From Achromobacter sp. MYb9 (lineage in GTDB: Bacteria; Pseudomonadota; Gammaproteobacteria; Burkholderiales; Burkholderiaceae_B), in contig NZ_PCOQ01000011.1 in assembly GCF_002975275.1 (NCBI RefSeq), positions 1-64,000 on the forward strand: 64,000 nucleotides of DNA, in the 5' to 3' direction. Below the pieces are notes generated by a model. It had not been told where the DNA came from. It ran no database searches and saw only the letters and a program-made list of their open reading frames with translations. This document shows, in pieces, positions 35,087-44,007 of this stretch (within the stretch, counting starts at the first letter, position 1; each line of letters starts with the position of its first letter). The translations under genes were made by a program, and so were the position numbers.

Positions 35087-35740
35087 CTACACGCCCAGGC
35101 GGTATACCACCGTGTCCAGGCGGCTGACGCCGGCGCCCTGGAACTTGGGTTCCTTGTCGAGGATGTCCCGGCGGTCGATGATCACCGCGGGCATGACGCC
35201 CGCGAAGATCGCCTGGACCTCTTCGTCCACCACCGAGAATGGCGGCCCCGCCATCTCTTCCTGCGGATAGTCCAGCGTGATCAGCAGGCCCCGGCACGCG
35301 GGCGACAACTGCCCGTAGACGTGGCTTGCATACTGGGCGCGCATGGGCTCGGGCAAGGCAACCAGCGCCGCCCGGTCGTACACGCCCACGCAGTGCGACA
35401 GCACTTGCGCATCCAGCTTGAAGATATCGCCGCAGATGATCTCGATGTTGCCCGACACGTAATGCTTGCCGTAGACGGATTCATGCGTGACGGGCCGAAG
35501 CTCGTTCTCTTCGAAGAACTGGTCGACCGCAAGCTGGGAGAGTTCGACTCCCAGCACGGAATGGCCCTGTGCCGCCAGCCAGACCATGTCCAGCGACTTT
35601 CCGGCGAGCGGAACCAGTACCCGTCCACCCTTCGGTACGGCCAGCGTGGGCCAGTACTTCTGCAAGAGCGGGGTAATCCGGGTCTGATGAAAGTGCGTGC
35701 GCCCTTCGCGCCAGCGTTCCAACCAGAATTCTGCGTCCAT
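35087..35740 (-). CDS. tpm: Thiopurine S-methyltransferase
   Basis: A 217-residue class I SAM-dependent methyltransferase. It opens with the TPMT-specific [17 protein letters not shown] segment, has the SAM-binding [16 protein letters not shown] loop (about residue 42) and the later [13 protein letters not shown] motif. Bacterial members methylate thiopurines and also selenium and tellurium oxyanion products. The ATG at 35740 sits 13 bases after AGGAGG, a little far; an in-frame ATG 42 bases upstream overlaps that site. It is convergent with the SDR gene and transcribed alone. Confidence 0.9.
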   Translation of the reverse strand: MDAEFWLERWREGRTHFHQTRITPLLQKYWPTLAVPKGGRVLVPLAGKSLDMVWLAAQGHSVLGVELSQLAVDQFFEENELRPVTHESVYGKHYVSGNIEIICGDIFKLDAQVLSHCVGVYDRAALVALPEPMRAQYASHVYGQLSPACRGLLITLDYPQEEMAGPPFSVVDEEVQAIFAGVMPAVIIDRRDILDKEPKFQGAGVSRLDTVVYRLGV

Positions 35741-35958
35741 ATCTTGTCTGCTCCTCCTGTATTGCGGTTGCAAGCTCATCGCTTCTACCGGGTCGGCCGG
35801 GACCCGGACGCCTTGGCGCACCCAGCGTAACGGGTATCGCCCCCGGCGCGCTTGATGCCGCGCAATCCGGTGCCGGGCATTGTAGTGCCCCGAAACGGGT
35901 GACGCCGACGGGCGCGCCCGGTATGCTCTGCTGCAGCATGCCCGTCCCTCAGGAACCG

Positions 35959-36504
35959 ATGCCCGACGCCCAGCACCTCCAGGCCCTGCTCGCCCAGTGC
36001 GCGGATAAGCGTGAATCCGCGCTGGCGGAGATCTATCGCCTGGCGTCCCCGCATCTGTTTGCCCTTGCCCGACGTATGTTGAGAGACCAGGCTGCCGCGG
36101 AAGACGTGTTGCAAGAGTGCTTCGTATCGATCTGGCGTGAGGCCGGGCAGTACCAGGCCGCGCAAAGCCAGCCAATGACATGGATGACCCGGATCGTCAG
36201 GAACCGGTGCATCGACCGCCTGCGGCGTCCCGGCATCGAGGTTCCGGATCCGGACGATGCGCTGACGCTGGCGATGGCCGACGACAGCCCTGGTCCGCTT
36301 GCCCGCCTGGAAACCAGCCAGGAAGGCCGCCGGCTGGCGGATTGCATGGCGCAACTTGAAGGGCCGCAACGCGTCGCCATCGCCATGGCGTTTTTCGACG
36401 ATCTGGCGCATCCCGATATCGCGACCCGTCTGGACACGCCGCTGGGAACGATAAAGAGCTGGATACGCCGTGGCATGCAACGGCTGAAAAGGTGTTTGGA
36501 ATGA
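35959..36504 (+). CDS. ECF RNA polymerase sigma factor (module 1)
   Basis: A 181-residue ECF sigma factor. Region 2 has [30 protein letters not shown] (about 30-58), with the -10 recognition helix. Region 4 has [43 protein letters not shown] (about 133-178). A short linker joins them. The ATG at 35959 has AGGA close by; one at 35938 is also in frame. Its stop overlaps the anti-sigma start (ATGA). The set resembles the SigK group, and the fasciclin gene downstream fits the SigK-RskA-MPT70 arrangement of mycobacteria. Confidence 0.9.
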   Translation: MPDAQHLQALLAQCADKRESALAEIYRLASPHLFALARRMLRDQAAAEDVLQECFVSIWREAGQYQAAQSQPMTWMTRIVRNRCIDRLRRPGIEVPDPDDALTLAMADDSPGPLARLETSQEGRRLADCMAQLEGPQRVAIAMAFFDDLAHPDIATRLDTPLGTIKSWIRRGMQRLKRCLE

Positions 36505-37190
36505 ACTACCGCCACCCCGAACTGCAGGATCGCCTGGCCGCCGAGTACGTGCTGGGCGGCTTGCGCGCGGGAGCCCGGCGCCGGTTCGTCCAATTGATGC
36601 GCGACGACGCCGGCCTGCGCCGGGCCGTGGCCGAATGGGAAGAGCGGTTGCTGCCCCTGGCCTTGGCCCTGCCTCCGGAACCGCCCCCGGCGCACGTCTG
36701 GCAGGCGATTTCGGCCCGCATCGCGCCAGCGGCCAGCCCTGCCGCGGCGCCCCCCCGCCCGTCGGCCTGGCGCGGCCTGTCCTGGTGGCGGACGCTATCC
36801 GCCGGGCTGGCGGCCGCGGTCATGGTGTTGGCGTTCTTGATGCTCAAACCGCCCACCGCGCCGCAAGACGTCCGCACGCTTGCCGTCCTGTCTGCCGAAC
36901 AAGCGCCGGGCGCGCTGGTGCTGAACCGGCTGCCGGACAAGCGCCTGTCGGCGCAGCCCATGCAAGACCTGGTGGCGCTGGCCGACGGCCGCGCGCTGGA
37001 ACTGTGGGCGATCTCGCCCGGGCAGGCGCCGCGTTCGCTGGGCCTGGTGCTACCCGGCCAGACCACCGTACTGACGCCGCGCCTGCCGCCCCTGCCGGGC
37101 GATACGGTCGCCGTCACGCTGGAACCGGCGGGTGGCGCGCCCAACGGCATCCCCACGGGGCCGATCGTGCTCAGCGGCAAGGTCATCTGA
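36501..37190 (+). CDS. Anti-sigma factor, RskA-like (module 1)
   Basis: A 229-residue single-pass membrane protein. The cytoplasmic sigma-binding part (about 1-75) contains L-A-A-E-Y-V-L-G-G-L, then V-A-E-W-E-E-R-L-L-P-L. One hydrophobic segment lies at about 97-117. The periplasmic RskA domain follows, with L-E-L-W-A-I, S-L-G-L-V-L-P-G and the PTGPIVLSGKV end. It holds the sigma factor inactive until regulated proteolysis. The ATG overlaps the sigma stop, so the pair is made in step. It is clearly related to the anti-sigma protein at 47122. Confidence 0.9.
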   Translation: MNYRHPELQDRLAAEYVLGGLRAGARRRFVQLMRDDAGLRRAVAEWEERLLPLALALPPEPPPAHVWQAISARIAPAASPAAAPPRPSAWRGLSWWRTLSAGLAAAVMVLAFLMLKPPTAPQDVRTLAVLSAEQAPGALVLNRLPDKRLSAQPMQDLVALADGRALELWAISPGQAPRSLGLVLPGQTTVLTPRLPPLPGDTVAVTLEPAGGAPNGIPTGPIVLSGKVI

Positions 37191-37216
37191 TCCGGGTTTG
37201 TACCTAGAAAATAAGC

Positions 37217-37245
37217 GCATCCAATCGGCAGCCAGCCTCGTATCT
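37217..37245 (+). promoter_or_regulatory. Candidate ECF promoter of the fasciclin gene
   Basis: GCATCCAA (37217-37224) is followed after 15 bases by GTATCT (37240-37245), about 32 bp ahead of the fasciclin ATG at 37277. The same GCATCCAA-N15-GTA layout precedes the DUF3455 gene of the second sigma module. The CATCC core resembles the -35 element reported for mycobacterial SigK promoters. I infer recognition by these ECF factors. Confidence 0.6.
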
Positions 37246-37276
37246 CCTCATGACGGCCACACAAAAGGAGATCGTC

Positions 37277-37825
37277 ATGAAATTGCTAGCCTCGATTGCC
37301 ATCGCCTGCTCTGCCTTGACCCTGTCGCCCACGTATGCCGCCGACGTCATGGTCGGCGGACAGGCGATGATGCCCGCGAAGAACATTGTCGCGAACGCCG
37401 TGAATTCCGCGGACCACACCACACTGGTCGCGGCAGTGAAAGCTGCGGGCCTGGTCGATACGCTGCAAGGCAAGGGCCCGTTCACGGTCTTCGCCCCCAC
37501 CAACGCTGCCTTCGGCAAACTGCCGGCCGGCACAGTCGATACCCTGGTCAAGCCGGAAAACAAGGCAACGCTGACCCAGATCCTGACCTATCACGTCGTG
37601 CCCGGAAAGCTGGACTTCGACGCCCTGGCGGCCAAGATCAAGAAGGGCGGCGGCTCGACGGAACTGGCCACCGCCAGCGGCGGCAAGCTGTGGGTGATGA
37701 TGAACGGCAAGCACAACCTGACCCTGAAGGACGAAAAGGGCGGCGTGTCCACCATCAGCACCTACGATGTCTACCAGTCCAACGGCGTGATCCACGTCAT
37801 CGATACCGTGCTGATGCCGAAGTAA
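37277..37825 (+). CDS. Secreted fasciclin (FAS1) domain protein
   Basis: A 182-residue exported protein. A signal peptide lies at 1-22 (cleavage after TYAA). One FAS1 domain follows at about 40-180, with H1 GPFTVFAPTNAAFGKLP and H2 SNGVIHVIDTVLMP. FAS1 domains mediate adhesion or matrix contacts. AAAGGAG lies 6 bases before the ATG. It sits 86 bp after an ECF sigma/anti-sigma pair, has its own candidate ECF promoter and ends in a strong terminator, so it is probably the main output of that module. Confidence 0.92.
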   Translation: MKLLASIAIACSALTLSPTYAADVMVGGQAMMPAKNIVANAVNSADHTTLVAAVKAAGLVDTLQGKGPFTVFAPTNAAFGKLPAGTVDTLVKPENKATLTQILTYHVVPGKLDFDALAAKIKKGGGSTELATASGGKLWVMMNGKHNLTLKDEKGGVSTISTYDVYQSNGVIHVIDTVLMPK

Positions 37826-37852
37826 CCGCACCGGCAAACCCGTAGCGCAGGC

Positions 37853-37878
37853 AGCCCGGCCGTCCCGCCGGGCTTTTT
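37853..37878 (+). terminator. Rho-independent terminator after the fasciclin gene
   Basis: AGCCCGGC pairs with GCCGGGCT (8-bp stem, loop CGTCCC), followed by TTTTTC. It is 27 bp past the fasciclin stop and separates that gene from the TPR gene at 37942. Confidence 0.85.
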
Positions 37879-37941
37879 CTTGCCGGCGGCCGCAGTTCCG
37901 GTATCGTAGGCACCCATCCCTTCTTCCGAACCACCGCCCTC

Positions 37942-38679
37942 ATGCTTGCGACCCTGCGCCGCCGTTTGACGTCTTTTTTGCTTGGTTCGCCGCTACTTGC
38001 GCTGGCTTGTTCCCTGACGCCGTCCGCCGCCTTGGCGCAAACCGCGTCCCAGCTGGACCACGCCTATCAAACCGAACTGCAGGCCGAGAACGAAGCCCTG
38101 CGCGCGCGCATCCAGCAGTTGCCGCCCGCCATGCAGGCATTGAACGCGCAGGTTTCCGCGGCATTGCGTGCCGGCGACCGCGCGCAAGCGCTGCGCATCG
38201 GCGAAGAGATGGCGCGGCAGGATCCGCGCAATGCGGATGTGTTGCTGTTCCTGGGCAAGCTGCAAAGCCAGCAAGGCAACCCTGCCGCCGCGCAAGCGCT
38301 GATCGACCGTTCCATCACGCTGAATCCCGACAGCAAGTGGGCCTACATCAACAAGGCGGGCGTGCAAGCCGAACGTTCCGACCTGCCCAACGCGCTGGCA
38401 ACCACGTACGAGCTGACCCGGCGCCATCCCGACTGGAGCATCGGCTACAACCTGCAGGCCTCGTTGCTGGACGCCATGGACCGTGAAGCCGAAGCGCTCC
38501 AGACCTATCAGAAAGCCGTCGCGGCCAAGCCCGCCAGCGCGCTGATCCTGACCAACATGGGCAACCTTCAACGCCGGCTGGGCCGCTTGAGCGATGCCCG
38601 CCGGTCCTACGAAGCGGCGCTGCGCCTGCAGCCCGGATACCCACTGGCCGCGTCCGAACTGGACAGCATGCCAAAATGA
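37942..38679 (+). CDS. Exported TPR-repeat protein
   Basis: A 245-residue protein with a signal peptide (cleavage near ALAQ, residue 33). A short coiled-coil-like stretch (about 45-60) is followed by four to five tetratricopeptide repeats from about residue 75, for example DVLLFLGKLQSQQGNPAAAQ and LILTNMGNLQRRLGRLSDARRSYEAAL. It is probably a periplasmic scaffold. No partner is certain; the next gene starts 22 bp later and encodes another exported protein, so the two probably form an operon. Confidence 0.85.
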   Translation: MLATLRRRLTSFLLGSPLLALACSLTPSAALAQTASQLDHAYQTELQAENEALRARIQQLPPAMQALNAQVSAALRAGDRAQALRIGEEMARQDPRNADVLLFLGKLQSQQGNPAAAQALIDRSITLNPDSKWAYINKAGVQAERSDLPNALATTYELTRRHPDWSIGYNLQASLLDAMDREAEALQTYQKAVAAKPASALILTNMGNLQRRLGRLSDARRSYEAALRLQPGYPLAASELDSMPK

Positions 38680-38701
38680 GCCCGTCTTGCCTGGAGCCCT
38701 G

Positions 38702-39457
38702 ATGACCCGCCGGACCCTGTTGCTTGCCATGGCCAGCCTGCCCCTTGCACCATTGCGCGCCATCGCGGCGCCGGGTCGCGACGCGATCATCCGGCAGGTT
38801 TATGAAACACCCTCCGGCACCCTGGCCTTCACCGGCCAACACGCGGCGTTGATGCGCGTGTTGCGCGTGCTGTGGATGCCCGTGGAATCCGGCGCGCCAA
38901 CCATCGATTTCGAACAACCGCTGCTGGGCGGGCCCGACACGCTGGGCACCGCGCGCAAGATACTCAAGACCACGGACGATGGGCTGGCCATCCGCCGCCT
39001 GGCGGAGGTCTGCCGCTTGATCCCGCGCTACGTGGGTTCACTGGGCATGTTGCGGCCGGGGCGCTACGCCGTGCCGGCCGAAATGAAAGAGGCCTTCGAC
39101 TTCCCGCAAAGCGGCGTGGATGCGCAAGGCGGGTTCACGCTGCGCAACGCGCACCTGACGTTGCTGCGCGCGGCTGCCTGGCGCGAGGTGGACGCGAAAT
39201 CGCTGCAAGCCGTGCTACGCGAAGGCGAGCGTTTCTGGCCGATGCCATACATCGACGGCAAACGTCCGTATGGCGATGCCAGTTACTACCAGATCGACAT
39301 GGCCCGCTTGCTGGGCGAGCCGTATCCGCTGGACAGCAAGGGCTATGCGGTGACCGATCCCGCCAAGGACGCCCGGTTGGAACGGCTGCACTATGAAATG
39401 CTGGCGGCGCTACAGGTGTTCCTGAACCACTCTGCGGTGACCAAGGCGACGTCATAG
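38702..39457 (+). CDS. Exported protein of unknown function
   Basis: A 251-residue protein beginning with a twin-arginine-containing signal (T-R-R-T-L-L-L, cleavage near AIAAP). It could be Tat- or Sec-exported. The mature part has no motif that I recognise; it is mostly helical, with a Trp/Tyr/Pro-rich FWPMPYIDGKRPYGDASYYQ stretch at about 180. It lies 22 bp after the TPR gene, and its start near 38702 follows a GGAG a few bases upstream. It ends 10 bp before a convergent gene. Confidence 0.65.
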   Translation: MTRRTLLLAMASLPLAPLRAIAAPGRDAIIRQVYETPSGTLAFTGQHAALMRVLRVLWMPVESGAPTIDFEQPLLGGPDTLGTARKILKTTDDGLAIRRLAEVCRLIPRYVGSLGMLRPGRYAVPAEMKEAFDFPQSGVDAQGGFTLRNAHLTLLRAAAWREVDAKSLQAVLREGERFWPMPYIDGKRPYGDASYYQIDMARLLGEPYPLDSKGYAVTDPAKDARLERLHYEMLAALQVFLNHSAVTKATS

Positions 39458-39467
39458 CGGACGTCGG

Positions 39468-40226
39468 CTAGGCGCGATGGAAGAAGCTGCGGATATCGTC
39501 CGTGATCGGCACCATCGCCAGCAACGTCAGCAGCAGCGCCAACGGCCAGGTCGAGCCGAAGCCAAAATGAAAGAACGAATACGCGCCCGTCACGCCCCCC
39601 ACGAAGAACAACGTGACCATCAGGCTCAGCACGGTCAGCTTGCCACGGTCGGCGCGCACGGGCGGCATGGCGTGAGCGTCGCTCTTGGCCACGTTCCAGT
39701 AAAAGAGCTTGCCCAGTTCGATGCCGATGTCGGTCACCATGCCCGTCACGTGCGTCGTGCGTATCTCGGAGCGTGACACCTTGGTGATCATGGCGTTTTG
39801 CAGGCCCATGATGTAGCACAACAGCATCACGGTGCCCGGCACATAGAACCAGCGCAGCGTCTCCAGATTGGCGCCCAGCAGCCCGAAGGCAAGCAGCAAG
39901 ACGGCTTCAAGCAACAGCGGCAAGGCATATTCGCTGGACAAGCGCGAGCGCCGGCCGAAATTGATCAGGAAAGCGGAGCCTGCCGCGCCGGCCAGAAAAG
40001 AAAGCAATGCCGCCAGGCCCTGCAGCACGACGATCATGCCGCCCAGCGCCATGTGGTCGGCCATCATCGAGACGATGCCCGACATGTGCGAGGTGTATTG
40101 CTGAACGGCCAGGAAGCCGCCGGCGTTGACGGCGCCAGCGGTGAAGGTCAGGAAATAGGCAAGATGCCGGTTAGCTTGCGGGCTGCGACTGACAGCCGTC
40201 AACCGCCGCAAATACGGTATGGCCAC
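39468..40226 (-). CDS. DUF1275 (YoaK) family membrane protein
   Basis: A 252-residue inner-membrane protein with about six hydrophobic segments. The DUF1275 pattern is visible: FLTFTAGAVNAGGFLAV near the start, Y-T-S-H-M-S-G, and GLQNAMITKVS...TTHVTGMVTDIGIELGK in the second half. It is thought to be transporter-like but its function is unknown. I place the start at the GTG at 40226, which has AAGGGG about 6 bases upstream; a GTG at 40274 would run into the neighbouring gene. Confidence 0.85.
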   Translation of the reverse strand: MAIPYLRRLTAVSRSPQANRHLAYFLTFTAGAVNAGGFLAVQQYTSHMSGIVSMMADHMALGGMIVVLQGLAALLSFLAGAAGSAFLINFGRRSRLSSEYALPLLLEAVLLLAFGLLGANLETLRWFYVPGTVMLLCYIMGLQNAMITKVSRSEIRTTHVTGMVTDIGIELGKLFYWNVAKSDAHAMPPVRADRGKLTVLSLMVTLFFVGGVTGAYSFFHFGFGSTWPLALLLTLLAMVPITDDIRSFFHRA

Positions 40227-40257
40227 GCTTGCCCCTTCGAAACAAGAACGTTGAACG

Positions 40258-41487
40258 TCACAGCGAGAACTCACGAAGATTGGCGACGCGTTCAGCCAAG
40301 CCCTCGGCCCCCAGATAATGGCCCAGTTTGCCCGCCCGCACGCGGCGCAGGTCTTCTTCGTAGGTATTGGCCATCGAATCGCGCACGTCGGCGTACGCGG
40401 TCTGGACGCCTTCTCCGCAGGCCGCGGCGATCAGGCGGGCAGCCTCGGGCGATCCGCAAGCCACGCACCGCGCGACGCCCAGGGCATCGGGAACGGCGCC
40501 CTGGGCCAGCAGACGCTGCACCAACTGGGGCGGAGGCTTGCGCTCGATGCGATGGATCGCCGTGGGGCAGACCGGCGCGCCGGCCTCCAGCAACGCGTCG
40601 GCCGCCGCGTAGGCATGCTGGATCAGCGCGACCTCGATCGGCGTGGCGCTCCCGCGCAGGGGCCCGTCGAAAACCATGCCCAGCGCAGCCAATTGGCGTA
40701 CCAGCGCGTCATCATCATGGGCTAGCGCATGCTGCAGGGCCAGGCCGGCCAAATACGCAGACTCAAGCAGCGTGCCGGCGGCCAGCGGACCACGCCAGTC
40801 CAGCCGCGCCCGCAGGTAGAACGCCGTCAGCTTATCCGCCAGCGCCTGCGGCATGCCGTGGTCGGATACCCGTTCGTCCAGATACTCCAGCACGCGCACG
40901 CCGGGGCTGTCTTCGTCATGTTCCGGGTCGGTCTCCAGGCACAGCGCGGCGAAAGCGGCGTGCAGATTCGGCGCGATGGTCGCAATGCCGTCCTGTTGCA
41001 AGGCATGTGTCCAGCCCGGCAAGCCCATTTTCCACGCCACGATGCTGCCGGCATGCGGACCGGGTTCGACCGTCACATAGACCCGGTCGCAATATTCAAA
41101 GCCGCCGATCGGCAGATAGCGCAACTTGCCATTCCAGGTTTCCCCGTGTTCGGTCGCCGCCTCTTCAGCACACTCTTGTTCGTGTTCGATCCACCCTTGC
41201 AAATCGCGATAGTGGTCGCTGCCGTCATAAAACAGTTCGGCCCAGCTCAGCGCCTCTTCATTGCCGTCCATGTTCGCGCGCAGATCGTAGGCCAGTTCGC
41301 CCCCCGCGGTCAGGCGCCACAACGCGCGCAACGCCTCGGGCAAGGGGCCCGCGCAGGCCGTTTCGATTTCTGCAATGCGCGCCTCGGTCAGGGGCGGTTG
41401 CACGCCGATCAACACGCGGTCGGCGAACAACGCAATACCGTGTTCGCGCAGCGCGCGAATGTCGTCGGAGGAGAAAAAGTCGCTCAT
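40258..41487 (-). CDS. SMI1/KNR4-family protein with ankyrin-like C-terminus
   Basis: A 409-residue cytosolic protein. An SMI1/KNR4 domain spans about 15-185: PPLTEARIAEIETACAGPLP, L-R-A-L-W-R-L-T-A-G-G-E, and LPIGGFEYCDRVYVTVEPG...IVAWKMGLPGW. The second half (about 275-390) has ankyrin-like helical pairs, such as ALQHALAHDDDALVRQLAALG and ALIQHAYAAADALLEAGAPV. In bacteria SMI1/KNR4 proteins are often immunity proteins against polymorphic toxins. No toxin gene is next to it, so it may be an orphan. The ATG at 41487 has a weak ribosome site. Confidence 0.8.
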   Translation of the reverse strand: MSDFFSSDDIRALREHGIALFADRVLIGVQPPLTEARIAEIETACAGPLPEALRALWRLTAGGELAYDLRANMDGNEEALSWAELFYDGSDHYRDLQGWIEHEQECAEEAATEHGETWNGKLRYLPIGGFEYCDRVYVTVEPGPHAGSIVAWKMGLPGWTHALQQDGIATIAPNLHAAFAALCLETDPEHDEDSPGVRVLEYLDERVSDHGMPQALADKLTAFYLRARLDWRGPLAAGTLLESAYLAGLALQHALAHDDDALVRQLAALGMVFDGPLRGSATPIEVALIQHAYAAADALLEAGAPVCPTAIHRIERKPPPQLVQRLLAQGAVPDALGVARCVACGSPEAARLIAAACGEGVQTAYADVRDSMANTYEEDLRRVRAGKLGHYLGAEGLAERVANLREFSL

Positions 41488-41573
41488 GTGGAATCTTCGG
41501 AGTGGCAACTGCGGAGATTCTACTAGCGGGATGCCGCAAAAAGATGGCGGGTCCCCGCCGGGACCCGCCTGGC

Positions 41574-42620
41574 TTACGCCGCGCCGGATTCGGCGAGCTG
41601 CTTGCGTCGGAACTCGCCCTGGCGCACGTGCATCCAACTCGGGTACTCGGGCGGCAGCGCGCTGACCTTGTCCAGCGCGGCCAGCTCATCGTCCGACAGC
41701 TTGATGGCAGTGGCCGCCAGGTTGTCGTCCAGCTGATCGACACGCTTGGCGCCGATGATGACGCTGGTCACCGCTTGCTGGTGCAGCAACCAGGCCAACG
41801 CGACCTGCGCGACCGACACGCCGCGTGCATCGGCCACCGTTTTCAGTGCGTCGATGCTGTCATAGGCGCGGTCGCGGTCCACCGGCGGGAAATCAAACGC
41901 GGCGCGGCGGCTGCCGGCTTCGGCGCTGCCATCACGGCCATACTTGCCGCTGAGCAAACCGCCCGCCAGCGGGCTCCACACCATCAGGCCCACGCCTTCG
42001 CTTTGCAGCATGGGCACGATTTCGCGCTCCAGGTCGCGGCCGGCAATCGTGTAATAGGCCTGCAGTGACTCGAACCGCGCCAACCCCAGACGTTCGGCGA
42101 TGCCCAGCGCCTTCATGATCTGCCAGGCAGCCCAGTTGGATACGCCCACATAGCGCACATGGCCGTGCTGCACCAGGTTGTCCAGCGCGCGCACGGTTTC
42201 CTCGACAGGCGTGGCCGGGTCGAAGCCGTGGATCTGGTAGAGGTCGATATGGTCCAGTTGCAGGCGCGACAGGCTTTTCTTGACGCTATCCATGATGTGA
42301 AAGCGTGAATTGCCCCGCGCGTTCACGCCGGCGCCCGTCTGGCCGAAGACCTTGGTGGCGATGACGACGTCGTCGCGCGCCACGTTCAAATCACGTAGCG
42401 CCTGGCCGGTAATCATCTCGGACCGGCCTTCGGAGTACACGTCGGCCGTGTCGATGAAATTGACGCCCGCGTCCAAGGCGCGGCCGACCAGGCGGTTGGC
42501 GTCTTCTTGTTGCAGGCTGCCGATCTTGCTCCACAGTTCGCCTTCGCCGCCGAAGGTCATGGTGCCCAGGCAGAGTTCCGAGACGAACAGGCCGGTGCTG
42601 CCAAATTTCTTGTACCGCAT
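41574..42620 (-). CDS. Aldo/keto reductase
   Basis: A 348-residue NADPH-dependent reductase of the AKR (beta/alpha)8 fold. The catalytic tetrad is visible: Asp in FIDTADVYS, Tyr in the same turn, Lys in VIATKVFGQ and His in DLYQIHGFD. Cofactor-binding segments include PLAGGLLSGKYGR and VIIGAKRVDQLDDNLAA. It reduces aldehydes or ketones, often as detoxification. AGGAG lies about 9 bases before the ATG at 42620. It is divergent from an AraC-type regulator, as in the E. coli YqhC/YqhD-DkgA arrangement. Confidence 0.92.
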   Translation of the reverse strand: MRYKKFGSTGLFVSELCLGTMTFGGEGELWSKIGSLQQEDANRLVGRALDAGVNFIDTADVYSEGRSEMITGQALRDLNVARDDVVIATKVFGQTGAGVNARGNSRFHIMDSVKKSLSRLQLDHIDLYQIHGFDPATPVEETVRALDNLVQHGHVRYVGVSNWAAWQIMKALGIAERLGLARFESLQAYYTIAGRDLEREIVPMLQSEGVGLMVWSPLAGGLLSGKYGRDGSAEAGSRRAAFDFPPVDRDRAYDSIDALKTVADARGVSVAQVALAWLLHQQAVTSVIIGAKRVDQLDDNLAATAIKLSDDELAALDKVSALPPEYPSWMHVRQGEFRRKQLAESGAA

Positions 42621-42750
42621 GATTGCACTCCTTCAGGGGGCCAGCCGGCCCACGCGCCCCGGGATGGGACGCCGGACGCTTGCTTGCCGGGGTCGACACA
42701 GTATGCGTCCGCCCCGCCGCCCATGCGCTGCTTGATCCTGCCCTTTTTTT

Positions 42751-42786
42751 GCCTGATTCTCTGGCTGCCATGACAGAGAATCAGGC
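42751..42786. promoter_or_regulatory. 13-bp perfect inverted repeat between aldo/keto reductase and AraC genes
   Basis: GCCTGATTCTCTG (42751-42763) is repeated inverted at 42774-42786 with a 10-bp spacer. It lies in the 315-bp divergent region, which has no gene. A run of T precedes it, but no U-tract follows on either strand, so it is not a normal terminator. Each arm could hold one AraC-type half-site. Confidence 0.5.
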
Positions 42787-42935
42787 ATGCGCCCGATCCT
42801 CCAAACTTTTTGCCCATTTCTCCACACCCCAAAATAGCCACTGTCCAGCCCGTGGCTCCGGGGCATACACTGGAGTCTGCTTAATCCTCTGCTCCGCCGG
42901 TCGCGTGCGCGGGCGGCACGCCTTCAGGAGCCTCC

Positions 42936-43901
42936 ATGCCTATTACTACCGTTCGACCCGGAGATTTCGTCAGCACCGCCCCGCTGGACATCGCCTACGA
43001 ACCGGCCCGCCGCGAACTGCTTTGCACGCTGGACCGGATGACGGGCGACCTGGAGGGGTCGCTGGATACCCCCATCGAAGGGCTGTACCTGCATCGCCTG
43101 TCGCAACCCACCGGTGCCAAGCCCGGTTTGCAAAAGGCCGCGTTGGCCGTCATTGCCCAGGGTTCCAAGCGCGTGCTGATCGGCGACGAGTCCTATGAAT
43201 ACGATCCCTTCCACTACCTGATCTCGTCCGTGGATCTGCCGGTGGTGGCCAAGGTCTCGGTCGCCAGCCCGACATTGCCCTATCTGGGCCTGCGGCTGGA
43301 CCTGAATCCGGAAGAGATCGCAGAGCTGATCAGCGACGAGCACCTGCCGCCGCTGCTCCCGGCCGAAGCGTCGCGCGCGCTGTGCGTGAATCCGCTGGGC
43401 GGGTCGTTGCTGGATGTGGTGCTTCGACTGTTGCGGCTGCTGGATACCCCGCGCGACATCCCCATCCTGGCGCCCATGGTCAAACGCGAACTGCTATACC
43501 GCCTGCTGATGAACGGCCAGGGCGTGGTGCTGCGCCAGACCGTGCTGCAGGACAGCCAGCTGAATCGCGTGGCAAAAGCCATCCGCATCCTGCGCGACAA
43601 CTACGCCCAGCCGCTGCGCGTGGAAGAGATCGCCCGCGACGTGCACATGAGCGTGTCGTCACTGCATCATCACTTCAAGCAGGCCACCGCGATGAGCCCG
43701 CTGCAATACCAGAAACACCTGCGGCTACAAGAGGCGCGCCGCCTGATGCTGAGCGACGACGCCGGGGTGGCGCTGGCCGCGCACGCCGTCGGGTACGAGA
43801 GCTCGTCGCAGTTCAGCCGCGAATACAGCCGCCTGTTCGGCACACCGCCGCTGCGCGACAAACAACGCTGGAAAGAGGAAGCGGCCGCCGCGGCCGCCTG
43901 A
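42936..43901 (+). CDS. AraC-family transcriptional regulator (YqhC-like, AraC_N domain)
   Basis: A 321-residue regulator. The N-terminal domain is of the AraC_N type (about 25-190), with GLYLHRLSQPT and LAVIAQGSKRVLIGDESYEYDPFHYLI. The C-terminal two-helix DNA-binding domain lies at about 210-310, with LRVEEIARDVHMSVSSLHHHFKQATAMSPLQYQKHLRL and SSQFSREYSRLFG. Family members such as YqhC respond to aldehydes. AGGAG precedes the ATG. It is divergent from the aldo/keto reductase gene, which is its probable target. Confidence 0.9.
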   Translation: MPITTVRPGDFVSTAPLDIAYEPARRELLCTLDRMTGDLEGSLDTPIEGLYLHRLSQPTGAKPGLQKAALAVIAQGSKRVLIGDESYEYDPFHYLISSVDLPVVAKVSVASPTLPYLGLRLDLNPEEIAELISDEHLPPLLPAEASRALCVNPLGGSLLDVVLRLLRLLDTPRDIPILAPMVKRELLYRLLMNGQGVVLRQTVLQDSQLNRVAKAIRILRDNYAQPLRVEEIARDVHMSVSSLHHHFKQATAMSPLQYQKHLRLQEARRLMLSDDAGVALAAHAVGYESSSQFSREYSRLFGTPPLRDKQRWKEEAAAAAA

Positions 43902-44007
43902 TCCCGCAGCCCCCTTCAAGCCGACATACCGCAGGCTTTCCGCTTGGGCGGGTGGCGGGCGTTATATGCTCGCGACTATGCCCAATCTTCAGAACAGCGG
44001 ACAGTCC

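Noticed and set aside
42742..42786. T-run plus inverted repeat as a terminator
   Set aside because: The T-run lies on the 5' side of the hairpin on the plus strand and reads as A on the minus strand, so neither strand has a U-tract after the stem.
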